Under the pieces are notes generated by a model. It worked only from the letters and a program-made list of their open reading frames with translations, did not search any database and was not told the DNA's origin. The position numbers and the translations under genes were made by a program. Positions 42,303-53,400 of a stretch of DNA of 64,000 nt are shown here, one piece after another; the stretch's first letter is position 1; every line of letters starts with the position of its first letter. This DNA is from Pelodera strongyloides (Eukaryota; Nematoda; Chromadorea; Rhabditida; Rhabditidae): positions 186,001-250,000 of the forward strand of contig JAANDG010000050.1 in the NCBI GenBank assembly GCA_036852015.1, given 5' to 3'.

Positions 42303-44325
42303 TTCGGAAACTTTAGACTTGCCAAAACTTCAGCAACTTCCCAGCAGCTCATACACATTGGTGGGCACGATAAAGGAGGTGGGGTTTTATTTTATTTTAT
42401 TTATCTTTTAGCAAAAATTGAATCGTTTTATTCGTTTTCATTTTTCTTTCAGCAAATAGTGAATTTTGTCAGTAAACAGTTTGATGAAATGTAAGAAAGG
42501 CATCTGCAGAAGTTGCGCAGTATGATTTGATTGTTGGCATTACATTTAGGCAAAGTTGTTTTATTTTGTTTTGCTTGTTTATTTTTCTTGTTCACCCATT
42601 CATTTTTAAGATTTGCGGCGATGATGCAAAAATCTCACTGTGAGGAAGGAATATTAAACTAAGGCTAGAGGTGAGGTTCCTTTTTCAAAATAAAACTTGA
42701 AAAATATAATTTAATTAAGCTGTGCTAATGCGTTTGTTTTATCATATTCACCGATGAGCTCTAGACACACCGGATTAGAATGTTTAGAATTTGAAATCGC
42801 AAGAAGTTTCTCAGAAACAGGTTATGAACGTCACTAGTCATTAGTCAATTCAATATATTAGTATTATTTTATAGTCTGTATTTTATTCACTGACACCGAA
42901 CATATATTTAATTTGGGTCCACGAAAAGGAGGCGATAATTGAAATTTCTTATGGAAAAGTCACGTCATCTGATCCACTATTGGACCATTGACCACATCCA
43001 AGGACTGCAAGGACAGACAAGGTGGAAGATAAGCCAGAGCATTAGCCTATGGAGGCCAGTGCAGCGTAGTAGTTTGAACGGATTTAATAAAATATGTTAG
43101 TTGCATTTAGTTATATTAGTTGTTATTTCGTTGTTAATGATAGGATAGGTTATTACGGTTGTCAGTTCACTACAAAATCAAATGAAGATTTGTATAGAAG
43201 TTTTTGTTTCGATAACAAACACGTTGTTGTGCTGTGTGATCTCGCTATTGATTGTTGATTGTTTAAAAATCGTTCAATAAATAAATAATACATTTTTTCT
43301 ATATTATATTGTCATTTTGATTTATTTTATGGAATGCGTTGTCATGATGCCTCTTTGGACATTGCCGCATTCCTCACTCTTCGGTCAGAGGGGGGATGCC
43401 AGCTAGCTGGGTGAAACAATAAATAAACTGTTTACCTCGGTATGTACAATTACGCAACACCGACTGCCAGGAGTTCGACTATAGCAGTTCCTCAGATACC
43501 ATGCCGTCGAACAACAAAATGGGAACTCGCTCTATATATTAAACGGAATAGCAGCCAGTGACTAACAAGCCGCAGTCGTTTGCTGTAGCGGATTTGTAAC
43601 TTTCTGTCATGACTTCTCAGAAAGTAACAACACGTGCGCACGAAATAAAAGAAATAACACATAGTCCTGTGACAGATACCAGCACGATCAGCTAGCTTAT
43701 GGACGCCGCAGTCCACCATCAATACGTCGACTGGCTTGCATGTTGGGCGTCAAAAGTGCCACAGGCAAAAATGAATATAACAATGCAAGTAGCATTGCGC
43801 TTTCACTGAATATGTGGTCGAAAAACTAACATAGTTTATTTGCAAAATCACGACAAACTTCGGACAAACAGAACAAAGATACAAGTAATTAGCTCAGCGA
43901 AAATACGGTTTCAAAAAATGTAGTATTGCAGATCTATAGAGTATATAATTTTTTTTTAAAACGAGTGCCCCTCCTCCGTGCCCAGTTTGGAAACAATGCG
44001 CTGGGAAGATTAGGAGATGCAAATCCTGAAAAGAACGGTCTTTATTTATTGTCTATGTTTTTAAGTCTTATGGGTGATTACTATGTGTTCCTATGATTGA
44101 TTACCCGAACATGGACATACATTTGCATTTTGGCTTGTGCGTTTATGGGGTTTCCAAGTATCCAATCTTAGTAATATTGGTAACCAATCTTGCTACGTTA
44201 GGCTACGAACAATTACAAAATACCGTTCAAAAATGGAAAGCAATGCAGTACCATAGACAATAATATTTCCAGAACAGAGACTATATAGACAGGGACATGT
44301 TTATACGATGAAATAAAAGACTCAC

Positions 44326-45089
44326 TTATACAGATGTTGTCACGTGGCCAACTTCAGAATGTGATTCGGCGTCCTCCGCAGCCCCAGCCATCTCAATCTT
44401 TTCTAATTCAATCTCAGAAGCCCTGATGTTCTTTCGCTGATTCTTAAAACATAAATATTTGAAAAAGAATTTTCTTTGTAGGACATTCCCAATTGGGAAG
44501 CCTACCAAATGCCAAACCAAAAACGGGTTAATGAGGCTAACATACTGTCATGGATAAGCTAAAAGAGATAAAAGTCTACCATTGTTCGTTTCATGGGATG
44601 CTGGGCCTCGACCTGAATTGCCCGTCGCTTGGCCGCACACAGATGCTGACAAGCTCTGTGAGTGATCTCTTTGCATCCTGCAATAAGGTTTAAACAGGAA
44701 ACCAAGTTGTTCGCTCTGTAGCGAATAGGCAAATTAAATCCTCTCTCTGTCACACACATACAACAACACCAGAGGCCGTATTTTAAAACAAAACATTGAC
44801 TCACGAGTGCAAATTTTTTTCTTCACAAAGAAACCAACTTCCTTGTCGCAAGTCGCACAGACTCTAAAAGATAATACGTTTACGCGGATATGTACAAGGA
44901 ACAAGCGACTTATAGCCTTTTGTCAGTTTTTTTTCTCCCATTTTGTTTACATTTCTTTTCTTTAAAAAAAAAAGTCCCAGGGGCTCAACATTAACAAGTG
45001 AATTCCGATAAAAAAACTCACCTTTTCTTTGGGTCTGTCGTTTGGGTCGAATTATCTCTCCTAACCGATCCCTTAGACTCAGCTTCCAT
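44326..45089 (-). CDS. small C1-like zinc-finger protein (113 aa)
   Basis: Four exons: 45022-45089, 44805-44863, 44580-44677, 44326-44442; phases 2, 1, 0; stop at 44326-44328. The start follows CTTTTCCAG. Exons 2 and 3 give CATC, 12 residues, CTRC, four residues, HRAC, then QHLC, i.e. C-x2-C-x12-C-x2-C-x4-H-x2-C. This is the core of a C1 (diacylglycerol/phorbol-ester-type) zinc finger, closest to the atypical C1 of the MgcRacGAP/CYK-4 family by eye. No RhoGAP domain follows; the last exon is a Glu/Ala-rich tail. It could be a stand-alone adaptor or a fragment of a larger gene. Splice sites are inferred. Confidence 0.5.
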
Positions 45090-45119
45090 CTGGAAAAGAC
45101 TATATACTAAAAACGTTAA

Positions 45120-45282
45120 CAAAAGCGAAATACGGGCCAGTTTATAAAAACGAATCGTAGACAACTGCATTTTATGAATTTATGCTAGACGGGTCTTTTT
45201 GTTGCTGATCATATGCATATGATGCATAAAAATGCAAATGTTCATGGTGCATTTCAGAAACTGGTCGGTAGTTCGCTTTAAA
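45120..45282. repeat. MITE2, diverged copy
   Basis: AAAAGCGAAATACGGGCCAG to GGTCGGTAGTTCGCTTTAA, just upstream of the C1-like gene. Confidence 0.75.
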
Positions 45283-46520
45283 GTTGAGCGAAATGGGCAG
45301 ATGGTGAAGGTTGGGCGAATACTTTTCACAAATAAAGCTAAAAATTCTAAAAGCAGTGGCCGTATGCACGAACGCGCCGGGGAGCTCCAAGCCTCCCAGC
45401 GGGAGGTTAGAGAAAGAGAGGGATCACACGAATCAGGGACACACAGAGGCAAATTCTCCCACCCTGGGAGGTTCCCGCTGTTGGTGCGTGCATAGGGCCA
45501 CAGGCAAACTTGACTACGGGATACCGTAATGGCCTGAAACAAAACAAGGAAAATTGACCAACATTCAATTCAAAAATTTACAGACAATTTTGAAAAAAAA
45601 AACTGAGAGAATGTTCTCGTGTGCACAGATTTTAAACATAGTAGCTGTGTACGGTACGTAGACACCCAATAGAGGCGACATTTTTATTTTATTTTTCAAT
45701 CTACACCAATTGTACGCCACATGTTTGGTAATTTTTTTTCAAAATGGCGACAATGTAGTAAATTGGGTGGGAAAGCAAATAAAATTCCAACATATTTTAA
45801 GTTCCAACATATAAGAAAAATTTCAACATATATATCGGTAATCGGTACCAGCGGTTTGTGCCACGGATTTTGGAACTGCATTCCCAAGCACCACGTGCAA
45901 ATGAGTATATGGTTTGAATAAAATACCGAGCTCAATTCTTATTTAACATAGTACATAGGAGTGAAGTTGTCTGTCTTCCGATTCTTACGTCTGTCCAGCA
46001 TATTTTCGGACTCAGCGCTGCAAAACACGTAGGGTAGGAATAAGGAGGCAAAACTATGCAAACTGTGAAAACTTATTTTGTCCAAATTGGATCGCGCAAT
46101 CGCAGTAGTATAGTTATATAGTACCGAGTTGTATAATACTATAAGAAAATTAAAGAAAATAACTACTTTCTGGCCATATTATGACAATTATAAGGTCATT
46201 CCGAGACTATATAGCTACCCCACCTAGCTGACAAAATTTTCGGAATTTTCCATATTCCGAGATGCGCACAAAATTTGCATGCCCACTATGGAAATCAACT
46301 ATTTACTACGATCAAATTTTTTTTATAGAATTCACAGCTTTATATTGTTTTACTCCTTCCAATTAAAAGCTTTTGCTTTGTAAAGCATGTCTTTCGGAAT
46401 TTAATACCATCATCTTATTATATAAAGGAGAAGAGTTTACTTGGCCTTTTGTTTGTATGCACGAAACGAAATCCTTTCATAAAGAAAATTTTCTATTGCC
46501 AAAGAGCATACAAAATCTTT

Positions 46521-46597
46521 GCCGCTGGCGAGATTCGAACCCACAGCAGGGCACAACCTCTCGATTCATAGTCCAACAGCTGTTGAGCTATGCTAGC
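46521..46597 (-). repeat. tRNA-like sequence
   Basis: Minus strand reads TAGCATAGCTCAACAGCTGT (A box) to GTGGGTTCGAATCTCGCC (B box). The acceptor arms pair poorly, so this looks like a degenerate tRNA or SINE head. Confidence 0.4.
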
Positions 46598-46605
46598 TTA
46601 TCAGA

Positions 46606-46901
46606 AGAGCCCGTATTTTCGCGTCACTGGTAAGCCTCCCAATTGGGAATGACCTACCAGTGGAAGAAAAAGCGCTAATTTTGGTGTACTGGTAGGAGAC
46701 GCGTCGCGTGTTGCGGTTTCCCAATTGGTAGCGGACTGGGAGGGCTGTTGCATGTATTAGGCCTACCAGAGGAGATTACCACTTCCAGGAGTCTACCACC
46801 GGTAGGCCTCTCCCATTTCCAATCTGGTAGACCTACCAGAGGAGATTGGGAATGGCCTACCAAAATGCCTTTCCCAAAGTGGTGCGAGAATACGGGCTAA
46901 G
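46606..46901. repeat. element with AGCCCGTATTTTCGCG ends
   Basis: Ends AGCCCGTATTTTCG and CGAGAATACGGGCT match the tips of the elements at 53226 and 54746. The interior is built of CCTACCAG and CCCAATTGGG motifs in both orientations. The same motif pair occurs in an intron of the C1-like gene near 44470-44510. Confidence 0.7.
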
Positions 46902-47420
46902 GATAATCCTCTGCCCTACATACAGCACCTTCAATAGCAAATTTGCATGGTAGCCTTAGTCGAGTGGTGATCCAAACTGATTATTATACGTTTCCACAAT
47001 CAGAGACGTGTGAATGTGTGGGAGGAGAAAGAGACGAGAGTTAACTTTTTAAATTGTAGCAATAATTTTTTTACAGGGAAACAATCGGCCGAAGGCCGAT
47101 TCTTCCAGTCGGAGAAGAGCCCGTAGGGCTCTTCGAACGGCTGGTATTTTGATGAAAGGAAACTATTTGAGCACTTCATTCTCGTGAGCCTCCTCCTTTA
47201 ATATACCAAACAACGAAACTCAAGAGTTGCGCGCGGCAACAGTTTGGAGGTGTTTCCCGCAAAAGAATTTGATGCGCGCCGCAAAAGTTTTTTCACCGAC
47301 TCCGGTTGCCGTTTTGGTGCGGGAAACACCCCCAATCTGTTGCGGGAAACACCCCCAAAACGTTGCCGAAAAGGTGCGGAAACGGTGCGGGATAAGTAGC
47401 AACTGCAAAAAGAAAGCATC

Positions 47421-47495
47421 GTGTTGGATTCGAACCTACACTCTTGTTAGCTACTTTCTCTAAACAGCGCCCTAGACCACTCGGCCAAACCACAC
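47421..47495 (-). repeat. tRNA-Leu-like sequence, degenerate
   Basis: Minus strand reads TTGGCCGAGTGGTCTAGGGC (Leu/Ser-like D arm) to GTAGGTTCGAATCCAACAC (B box). The acceptor stem has mismatches, so a working tRNA is doubtful. Confidence 0.4.
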
Positions 47496-47578
47496 ACGTG
47501 TGCTTGCGGAAAAACATAGTTACATCAAATGTAGTTACGGCAGATCCTCCGAGCGCTTTCAAAAACGTTGCCGAAAAG

Positions 47579-47625
47579 GTGCGGAAATGGTGCGGGGCGC
47601 AAGTTGCGCCCCGCACCATTTCCGC
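47579..47625. repeat. long perfect hairpin
   Basis: GGAAATGGTGCGGGGCGCAA and its reverse complement meet with a one-base centre. Confidence 0.85.
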
Positions 47626-47671
47626 ACCGTTTCCGCACCTTTTCGGGAAACACTTTGCGCGCCATTTCTAT

Positions 47672-47785
47672 TCCGCGCGCATTTTGTTTCCCATTCCTTT
47701 GCGGCGCGCATTTTGTTTCCCATTCCTTTGCGGCGCGCATTTTGTTTCCCATTCCTTTGCGGCGCGCATTTTGTTTCCCGAAATG
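47672..47785. repeat. 29-bp tandem repeat
   Basis: About 3.5 units of GCGCGCATTTTGTTTCCCAT followed by TCCTTTGCG. Confidence 0.85.
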
Positions 47786-49546
47786 GTGCGGCGCGCAACT
47801 CATCGGCTCTCAGTGAATGCATTCCGAAGGCATTCCGAGATGGTTTCCGAGATGCGTTCCCGAGGTGGATTCCGAGATCGAATTCCGAAAATATTAGCGC
47901 ACTCAAAATACCAATCGCATTCCGAAACGATTCCGAGATCGGATTCCGAGATGAAAATTTCAGTTAAAATACGGCCTCTGGACTAAGATTAGGATGTCGG
48001 AATGGGATCCAGATCCGGAAATTTTGCACATTTCTTCTTCAGAACGTTCAGCACATCGCGTTCACAACATTTGTTAGCATATTTCGGCCTCTCGGAAAAA
48101 TGAAATTTATGCTTATTGCGGGATCTACCGAAGGGATGGGCAATTATCATCGACTCTGGAGCTTGTGGAAATGATAAGCAAAATTTTAACGGAAATTTTG
48201 AAACGTGTAGCAAATTTACATAAATAAACCAGAATTATGTCTGTTCTTGTTTGAACTAGGTTCAACGGTGGAAACAACGATGCCAGAATCTATTTATTGG
48301 CTCAAGAATGTAAGGCAAGGAAACAGGGAAAGCTTGACGTCTTCTTGGTCTTCTGAGTCCGAAGGGATGGGGGGCTCACAGGCCTCTCTGCCAACTCCAA
48401 GTGACGGGGTTTCGTTCCTCTGCGTCACTGGCCACTCCGCCATGCGTCCATACACCAACCACTGTCCAGGGGCCATACAGTTTGGAGCGGATCTGTTAAC
48501 CGCGATCAGACTTATGGGCTCTGTCAGACCCTAGGCAGTTTATAGGAACTCTGCCAACTTGTGCGAGTATTTTGGAGAGGACGCCCGCCTCTTGGTAGAG
48601 CTCTGTCACCAGTGCTTCCACAATCTCTAGTCTTAATCAACAGTATTTATACATTAGTTAAGAGGCTAATACAGTACGTAATTACTGTGATTGCATAAAC
48701 ATCGTCAATACTAGACATAAGTTACAACTATGTTATAGACTACGTTTCGTGGATAATTATATGTATTTCTATAGTTGCAACGTAGAGTTGCAACAGTTCT
48801 GGTCATGTTGTGCTCCCGCTTTTTTTGCCTACGACTATAAAACGTCAAATCAAATGTACGTTACCTATTATTGAACCTTTTTTGGTTTATTTTTGAACTG
48901 TTTTATAATCGATGGTGTCTGGATGTAGGTGGCCTATGTTTCTTAGTCTGTTTGAATCATTTCCGTCAGGGTTCAAACTTCAAACTTTTCCACTCTTTCC
49001 AAAAATGTGCTTTCCACAAAAGGGTAGGAGTAAGTCTTGTAAGTCTTCATGCAAGAGGACAAAAAATTCTGGGTAGCTTTTTGCACGCGAGCTCCAACTA
49101 TACAGCACAAAAAAAGAGCGCTCACTAATTCACAGATAACCGATATTTCAATGATTTCAAAACTACCTGATTGCAAAAACGAAAACAACTTCTCGTTCGC
49201 AGAGGGCCGCAGTTGATCTACACACATATGTATATAACATCGATGGAAATGCTTAATTTGTCCAAGGACACCGCCGATTGCCAGCCTTGCAGTGTGGTGC
49301 CCACTTCTTGTCAAAAAAAATACCTCCTCACGGCAGGCTAACCAGGGATTTATTTTCTATGTCGCCGTCTAGAGGTGAATCTGCGTAGGCCACGTGAAAA
49401 GGCATAGTTTCAGCTACATTTTCAATAAATAAAAGTGTTCGTTATATTTTTCAGAAGCGAGTAATTGGCCTTCAGAATTTTTAGCACGTTATGTATGTAA
49501 GGCAAAAAACGGCTAAATATTTAGTTGCCAGATTGCAATTTTCAGT

Positions 49547-49617
49547 CATTGGTAGTGTAGTGGTGAAGGCATGGGATTGGCAAGACGAAGGTCAAGGGGT
49601 CGATTCCTCTATAATGA
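49547..49617 (+). repeat. tRNA-like sequence
   Basis: Acceptor arms TCATTG and ATAATGA pair over six positions. A-box-like GGTAGTGTAGTGGTGAAGGC and B-box GGGGTCGATTCCTC are present. The anticodon stem does not pair, so probably a pseudo-tRNA or SINE head. Confidence 0.4.
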
Positions 49618-50063
49618 TGTTTTTTTTGCAATTTTTTTGTGTGTCTAATTTTGCATTGAAGCGCTAATAATTATGTTTAGTTACTTGTTTTAGACTTTCA
49701 AACACTTTCCTAGTGTGAAAAAACAACCATACCTGCCAACCAATACCAAAAAATGAGAAAAAAAATTCCAAGATTTTCTGATAAAATCATGGTCCAAAAA
49801 TTTCGATGCCATAATATAAATTTTTTAAATGAATATTTATTTGCAACACGGGTCGTACCACTACGGAAATCGATAATAAAATGCTTGCTTGATTAGAATG
49901 TGCGCAGACAAGGAGAATTACGCCGCGCCATGATAATGCCATTGGGCTCCTGATCGTTTCATAGTTGGTATTGCATGGCTAAACAAACTACAAAGTATAA
50001 ACTTTGTAGTTTAGGCTAGTACACATTGGTGGAAAGCATTGAAGCACCTTATATATTCGGTTC

Positions 50064-50294
50064 ACTGACCAAAAATGCTCTTCGACGCTGCCGAAGTAGT
50101 TTCACTATTCAAGGATGGGTTTGGTACGTTCGCCGGACCTCTGCTACATTCTCGTTTAGAGTAAGAGCTATCTGATAGCTTCTCAACAATATTACGTGCC
50201 ACTCTCGAAGGAGAGATATTTGTCGACCAGCCAAATGATCTGCTACGAGACGAACCAACAGTGGACGACGACATCATTGCGTAAGCGGGCTGTA
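50064..50294 (-). other. orphan Ser-rich exon
   Basis: Begins after TATTTCTTGTACAG and encodes PAYAMMSSSTVGSSRSRSFG and onward to SAASKSIFGQ then TGA. It looks like a cytoplasmic tail exon. No partner exon can be placed in the 190 bp before the stop of F-box copy II. The open frame extends upstream to a Met at 50394, so a single-exon 110-aa gene is also possible. Confidence 0.3.
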
Positions 50295-50480
50295 CAAGAA
50301 ATAGACTTTGAAAACACTGTGTTGAACCCACATTATTTTTATATCTTTTATTAATATGAGAATCACGGAGACGCAGCTGATTCGGACATAACAATTATTA
50401 TCATCACATGTAAGTGCCAAAATAAACAGATGCAAGTGGTACTTCACGTTTAAACAAGTATTTTAAATGGGATGAAACGT

Positions 50481-53400
50481 TTAAACATCGTTTGTCCAAG
50501 CAGTGATTGATCCATCATAACAGCCCACGACAACATCGCCGTTCAGTGCGTCCATTACCGTTGGTTCGTCTCGGAATTTATTGTAAGATCCGAGTTGTAC
50601 AGGGGTCGATCCAAGTGAATAGGCCTGAACTTTTAATTCTGTATTTCCAATCGAGAGAGTGAGAGGGAGAGAGAGAGTAGAGTGCGAGAGTGCGAAAGAG
50701 TGACATAGAGTATTCAAGTGTTTCTACGAATGTTCGACTAACCTAAAAAAATTCGTCTAGCTAGCGTTCAGAAAAAACTAGTGAATGAAAAAACTGGCCT
50801 TTGTATGAGTGAAGGCTCAGCGTAAAATATTTATTCATTATGAATCTTCTTGGTGTATTTATTTAAGTAAAAGGATAATACTATCTGAGATATAAGTCGG
50901 TAAACTATCCATAACTTGGGAGGTCAGTTTGCTACCGGCGAAAATGTAGTTACATGAATGGAGAGTTGGAAATTAGGAACTGAACGTTTTGAAAGGGCGA
51001 TTAACTACATCTTCATTCTCTAGCTCCTTCAACCCTATAAAACACGTTTAGTCCTATTATGACGGTCGACAGTATGGGTTCACTAAAAATCACCCTGTTG
51101 TACGGCAAAATTAAACAATGAGCATAAAAAATATTTCTTGAATTACTCCCTAGGAAAGATATTAGGTAAAAAAGGTGTGTATTGATCGACCTTCCGATAA
51201 AAAAGTGCAGCAAGATAAACTAAGGAAGCTAATTGTAAGAGATATGACTGAAACACACTGTTTTGCATGGTTTTAGGTAAAATAAACGATGAAAACTACA
51301 GTATATTTTGCTCAAAACAGTTTGTTTCAGTCATATTTCTTAGCTTTCTTTGTTTATCTGGTTGCACTTTTTTATCGGAAGATCGATCAATGCACAGATT
51401 TTTACCTAATATCTTCCCTAGGGAATAAATCAAGAAATATTTTTATGCTCGTTGTTCAAGTTTACCTTTGAACAATCAAACAAAAGCATAAAAAAACAGT
51501 GTGATTTTCTAGTGAACCTATCCCTTTAATTATATGTCCTGTCAGGTGTCAGGTGCAATACAGAAACCGGTTCCTTTTCAAGACTCGGAACCGATTGGAG
51601 AGTTTCGCAGCTAATATAGGTTATTAGGTGCCTTTGTTAGCACATACCCGTATAGCCGTTGCTGTGAGCGCAAAGACGGCTCCTTTACTTTTGACCACTC
51701 CATGTAAAAAGCTTGGATCCGATTCTTTTTCAACTTGGAACGTGTAACATGGATGTAGGTCGCTCTGTCGAAGTACGAGCACCTCGCCTCTAAACATTGA
51801 TAATATGGTTTAATATATCTGACTAGTGACCCGCAATTGACACAATGTATAACAAGTGAAGAATATGCATGCTTCGGGTCGCGGGTATTTGTATCTTCTC
51901 ACCTAGTATGACAGCAGTGTATAAGCCCATCGGTAACGTTCATTCTAACATATCCGTCACTGGCTGTTACGTTATCCAATCTGTGTATTTGGATGGGGAC
52001 GTTGAGATTTCGAATATCTGCGGTTAACAGTTTCTCGTCGTACAATACGTACAGTATATTGTCCTGCAATGCAAGTGTTTTACGCACGGTATTAACGGGC
52101 AAATCTTCCAAGCAAATCTTTTTTGTTTTGATGAAAGTTCAGAAACTTTACCACAACTGCATTCCGGATATAAAATAATATATTTTCGCGACTCTGACTA
52201 CGGTTGCTCGTGGAACCGTTTAATAGGGAAAGCTCGGCTCATATTTGGTGGAATGCGAAAAATTTCTGAAACTCTAATCTTTCGAAAAAAGTCCTTTTAC
52301 GTAAAAATCAATTCTGGGGGAGTAATAACTGAAAATGGGAGAGATTACACTAGAATGGGCGTACATATCTTATACATATATCCTAAGAAACAGGTGAGCC
52401 CTCTTGGATACGATTATTTGGGTTTTTTTCGTGGGCCTTCCCATTTAGCTCGTGACCAACTCGTGACCGAGTTTCATAGAAAACCATCATGAGTTGGTCA
52501 CCAAATGGTCACGAACCAGTCAGGAATAGTCACCAGATGGTTTTTGTGTAAAAACCGTCTGGTGGTGGGAGAACGACGGTTTTTTTCTGTGACTATTTCG
52601 TTTTCCTGTGATATGCAATTCCTCGCTAACAGCTGCTAAGAGTAAGCCCTGGAGTTGTGACATAAAATCATAGTTGCATTGCAGGGTATTTAAAGCGAAT
52701 GTCAACCCGGTTTTGCATGTTGGGCTAAAAAAAGCTTACTTTTTGTAGGTAAGGAAAGTGAACGCAAAAATAAACAAAAAAAAATTGTTTCGTGAGGCAA
52801 AAGTGTGTGCTAAAACGGTCTTTCTAGATGAGTTGCAAAAAAGCCTTTTTTTCATCGCGCGCAGATATAAAAAGCGAGGGTGCCGATAGACAGACAATAT
52901 AGATGCAAGTTGTAAACTCTTTTGTTGTAAACTCGATTTTCGACAGCGCCTGATAAAGTATAAGGGATCTGGGTTGATGTTCCCTTTAATATCAGAGGTT
53001 ATCTAGTTAATTGACTTTATTTCTATTCTATTGTAACTCCCATTCTCAGCGATCTCTCTAGTTAGTTTTTTTCTGTCACAATTATCATTTGGCTCGTTTG
53101 TTCTGTATAAGTTCCTATATTTGATGGAACTTAAATGACGAGTATCCAGTGACTTGTACGATACGTTTGACTGAATTGCTCTTTCGGTGTTTTGTTGACT
53201 TTTCACTTGCGGACGCATAAGTCATTAGCCCGTATTCTCGGGTCGACGGAAACGTTCCGTTTGGGAAATCCTTTGTATGCAAATTTCTCGACTATCTAGA
53301 CTAGCTGGAGGAAAAATTTGCATACGAATGAGCTCCCAAACGGAACATTCCCGTCGACCCGAGAATACGGGCTATTAACAAAATTCAGACCCGTTTCTCT

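Larger units (their letters stand above)
41589..44325. other. spacer with tRNA-like SINE pair
   Basis: Holds the two tRNA-like elements described separately. The remainder (42310-44325) is AT-rich with no exon or repeat arm that I can support. Confidence 0.5.
45090..50063. other. repeat-rich spacer
   Basis: Contains a MITE2 (45120-45282), tRNA-like sequences (46521, 47421, 49547), the CCTACCAG element (46606-46901), the GCGCGC tandem/hairpin region (47230-47830) and otherwise unassigned AT-rich sequence. Open frames in 47200-47990 come from repeats. Frames at 48247-48534 and 48973-49314 have no recognisable motif. Confidence 0.5.

Noticed and set aside
47444..47986. Frames of up to 180 codons on both strands
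   Set aside because: They come from the GC-rich tandem repeats and hairpin; the proteins are repeat-derived and mirrored on the other strand.
48247..48534. 95-codon plus-strand frame in GC-richer sequence
   Set aside because: No motif, a competing frame on the other strand and no splice context; possibly an old repeat.
48973..49314. 113-codon minus-strand frame
   Set aside because: No recognisable domain and no paralogue in the window; length alone is not enough.
46521..49617. Three tRNA-like sequences as working tRNA genes
   Set aside because: Acceptor or anticodon stems do not pair fully; kept only as tRNA-like repeats.
52253..52492. 79-codon plus-strand frame
   Set aside because: Lies in an intron of F-box copy II next to a foldback; no other support.
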